From assembly GCA_005879065.1 (NCBI GenBank), contig VBLU01000054.1:1-15081 (forward strand): a stretch of 15,081 nt of DNA, in the 5' to 3' direction. The DNA is from Methanobacteriota archaeon (GTDB lineage Archaea > Thermoplasmatota > Thermoplasmata > RBG-16-68-12). The translations under genes and the position numbers were made by a program. Numbering within the stretch: position 1 is the first letter of the stretch; each line of letters opens with the position of its first letter. The notes below the pieces were generated by a model. That model ran no database searches. It was not told the DNA's origin and saw nothing but the letters and a program-made list of their open reading frames with translations. Shown here piece by piece: positions 13,347 to 15,081 of this stretch.

Positions 13347-14183
13347 TCACTCGGCCTTCAGGTAGCGACTCGCCACAGCGGTTCCCACGACGAGCATCCC
13401 GACCGCGAACAGGGTGAGGTATCCCAGATACGACCAATCGACCGTACCGAAGACGACGATTCCGCGGCCGAGGAGGGCCGAGAACGAGACCGGGTTCACG
13501 CTCGCGATCGCCTGCATCCACGACGGGAAATTGGCCAACGGGAGGAGCGCGCCGCTCGCGAACATGAGGGGCATCGTGATGAAGTTCGAGATCACGCCGG
13601 GCGTCTGCCAGTCCGTGCTTGAGGCCGTCACGGCCAGGAAGAAGGACGACATCCCGAGGCCGAGGAAGAAGATCCCGAGGATCCACCCCGCCCACATGAT
13701 CGGGTCTCCCTGAAAGCTGACGCCGAACAGCGCGGCCGCCAGGATCATGACCGGGATCTGGATGAGCCCGCGGCTCGTCGATCCGAGGACCTTCGACAGG
13801 TACACGGTGGATTTCGTCGTCGGCGTCAGCAAGATGCGCTTCATGAATCCGAAGCGCTTGTCCTGGATCGTGCTCATGGATCCGAACATGCCCACGGTCA
13901 ACATCGAGGTCGCCAGGACGCCCGGAAGCAGGAACGCGATGTAGCTGTTCGTGTGGAAGATCGTCTGGACGAGGGCCGGAGAGGCGCCGCTGAAGCTGCT
14001 CCCGAAGAACGCAAGCCACATGAACGGTTGGACGAACGTGATCACGAGCACCCACGGATTCCGGAACGTCCGGAGGAGCTCGCGGGCGTAGAGCCCCGCG
14101 AACTGGCTCCGTTGGCTCACGCTCCGTCGCTCCGACAACACGGTCCGTCCGGTGACCCTCGCATGGGTCGTTTCCGTGCTCAT
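13347..14183 (-). CDS. ABC-2 type exporter permease (DrrB-like)
   Basis: 278 residues, ATG at 14183. The start is chosen because GGAGGG (14191-14196) lies 7 nt upstream, the ATG overlaps the ATPase stop as ATGA, and the protein then begins as a normal cytosolic tail; the frame is open upstream but only inside the ATPase gene. Six TM segments are seen at about 44-63, 82-103, 136-155, 162-186, 196-218 and 253-273. The cytosolic loop between TM2 and TM3 holds KRFGFMKRILLTPTTKSTVYLSKVLG (109-134), the coupling region typical of ABC-2/DrrB permeases. It would form the membrane pore of an exporter together with the adjacent ATPase, probably as a dimer. Substrate unknown: lipids, glycans, antibiotics and other small molecules are all exported by this family. 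Confidence 0.93.
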   Translation of the reverse strand: MSTETTHARVTGRTVLSERRSVSQRSQFAGLYARELLRTFRNPWVLVITFVQPFMWLAFFGSSFSGASPALVQTIFHTNSYIAFLLPGVLATSMLTVGMFGSMSTIQDKRFGFMKRILLTPTTKSTVYLSKVLGSTSRGLIQIPVMILAAALFGVSFQGDPIMWAGWILGIFFLGLGMSSFFLAVTASSTDWQTPGVISNFITMPLMFASGALLPLANFPSWMQAIASVNPVSFSALLGRGIVVFGTVDWSYLGYLTLFAVGMLVVGTAVASRYLKAE

Positions 14184-15081
14184 TGTCTCGCCCTCCGCAT
14201 GGTCGCGTAGAACTTCCGGTAGTCCGGTACGTCGGCGCCCGCCTGGTCGATCCTTTTCCCTGTGATGTCGAGGAAGACCGTCTCGAGGCTCGGCTTCTCC
14301 ACGTTGATGCGTCGGATCGCCTCCGTCTTGAGCGTCGAGAAGATCTTCGGGAGGACCTCCTCCGCGGCGGAGACCCGGAGAATCCACGCCTTCCCCTGGC
14401 TCCGGACCTCGGAGACGCCGGGGATCGAACGGAGCTGGGCCTCGTCCACGGCCTCGCTCGTCTCGAGTTCGACGAAGTCCGATTGGACGCGGGCCTTGAG
14501 GGCGGTGGGGGTTCCCGATGCCACGATCTTCCCGTGGTCGATGATCGAGATCTGGTCACAGAGGGCGTCGGCCTCCTCGATGTAGTGGCTCGTCAACAGG
14601 ACCGTGATTCCGAACTCCTTGTTGACGCCGGTGATGAGGTCCCATAGCATCCTCCGCGTGTTCGCGTCGAGGCCGATCGTCGGCTCGTCCATGAAGACGA
14701 CCTCGGGTTGGTGAAGCAAGGCGAGGGCGATCTCGAGTTTCTTACGCATGCCCGTCGAGAAGGTCTTGACCCGATCCTTTCGGCGATCCTTGAGGCCGAA
14801 GTACTCGAGGAGGTCTCCGGCCCGGTCCTTCCAGTTGGGAAGGCTCTGTAGCTTCGACTGCAGCCAGAGGTTCTCCCATGCGGAGAAGTCGTCGTCGAGG
14901 ATGACCTCGGATGCGACCCAGCCGATTCGCTGCTTCACGTGCATCGGATCCCGGCGGACGTTGAATCCGGCGGCGGTCGCATCGCCTTCCGTCATGTCCG
15001 TGAGGCCGGTGAGCAACTTGATCATCGTGGTCTTGCCCGCCCCGTTCGGACCGAGAAGGCCGAAGACCGTGCCAGAGGCTA
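14180..15081 (-). CDS. ABC-2 exporter ATPase, DrrA-like (partial, N-terminus beyond right edge)
   Basis: 299 residues are visible, with the first 25-30 missing past the window edge. Motifs, numbered from the first visible residue: Walker A GPNGAGKTT (10-18), Walker B VVFMDEPTIGLD with its catalytic Glu, signature FSTGMRKKL (a variant of LSGGQ), and H-loop TSHYIEEAD. In the place of the Q-loop Gln the sequence reads IGWVASEVILDDD, so Ser or Ala appears to replace Gln. After the ATPase core a C-terminal region (LRSIPGVSEVRSQGKAWILRV...KPSLETVFLDITGK) matches the accessory domain of DrrA-type ATPases. It powers export through the permease encoded immediately downstream, with which it overlaps by 4 bp. 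Confidence 0.93.
   Translation of the reverse strand, partial: ASGTVFGLLGPNGAGKTTMIKLLTGLTDMTEGDATAAGFNVRRDPMHVKQRIGWVASEVILDDDFSAWENLWLQSKLQSLPNWKDRAGDLLEYFGLKDRRKDRVKTFSTGMRKKLEIALALLHQPEVVFMDEPTIGLDANTRRMLWDLITGVNKEFGITVLLTSHYIEEADALCDQISIIDHGKIVASGTPTALKARVQSDFVELETSEAVDEAQLRSIPGVSEVRSQGKAWILRVSAAEEVLPKIFSTLKTEAIRRINVEKPSLETVFLDITGKRIDQAGADVPDYRKFYATMRRARQ

Noticed and set aside
14184..14387. N-terminal extension of the permease to ATG 14387
   Set aside because: It lies wholly inside the ATPase coding region, reads as out-of-frame low-complexity sequence, and ATG 14183 has a Shine-Dalgarno and ATGA overlap.
13051..14559. Minus-strand open frame (502 codons) across the exporter genes
   Set aside because: It covers two strongly supported ABC genes in another frame and translates to Arg/Ser/Pro-rich sequence without domain pattern.
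1..15081. Defence island, CRISPR, toxin-antitoxin, phage or mobile-element content
   Set aside because: No direct-repeat arrays, transposase, integrase, nuclease or toxin-like proteins are visible; composition is uniform along the window.

Overview
The window reads as a high-GC archaeal chromosome segment, most likely from an uncultivated Thermoplasmatota-type euryarchaeon. This is an inference from gene content and promoter style, not from a marker gene. Supporting signs are archaeal TATA-like boxes about 27 nt before several start codons (leaderless transcripts), a two-unit Lrp/AsnC regulator, PKD-domain surface proteins with Asn-glycosylation sequons and a C-terminal membrane anchor, and a GC-rich codon bias shared by all genes. 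I see no rRNA, tRNA, CRISPR array, insertion sequence or phage gene.

Left part (1-6650), a cell-surface block. A secreted SBBP-type beta-propeller protein runs off the left edge (minus strand). Next come a membrane-anchored PKD protein whose outer part contains an internal duplication (minus), a cytosolic MerB-family protein with the organomercurial-lyase catalytic residues at canonical spacing (minus), and, divergent from it, a 949-residue surface protein with an Asp-box propeller, four PKD domains and a C-terminal transmembrane anchor (plus).

Middle part (6690-10500), small housekeeping and hypothetical genes. A probable two-gene unit holds an unknown two-TM membrane protein followed by a VOC-fold protein (minus). 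The largest gene-poor stretch (7890-8259) holds what looks like a broken small membrane-protein gene, with a frameshift in a G-run and an in-frame TAG. A dimeric alpha/beta-barrel-like protein (minus) is divergent from a RhlE-like DEAD-box RNA helicase (plus), with an inverted repeat between their promoters. A DUF3237 protein (minus) faces the helicase.

Right part (10500-15081). A free-standing TPR protein resembles the C-terminal half of large ATPase/LuxR-type regulators (plus). An atypical SDR NAD(P)-binding protein (minus) is divergent from a regulator made of two Lrp/AsnC units (plus), which may control it. Last is a DrrAB-like ABC-2 exporter: the permease and the ATPase overlap by ATGA (minus), and the ATPase runs off the right edge.

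There is no single obvious novel system. The points most worth following are the archaeal MerB-like protein without mer neighbours, the broken small membrane gene, the duplicated module in the PKD protein and the two-unit Lrp regulator.
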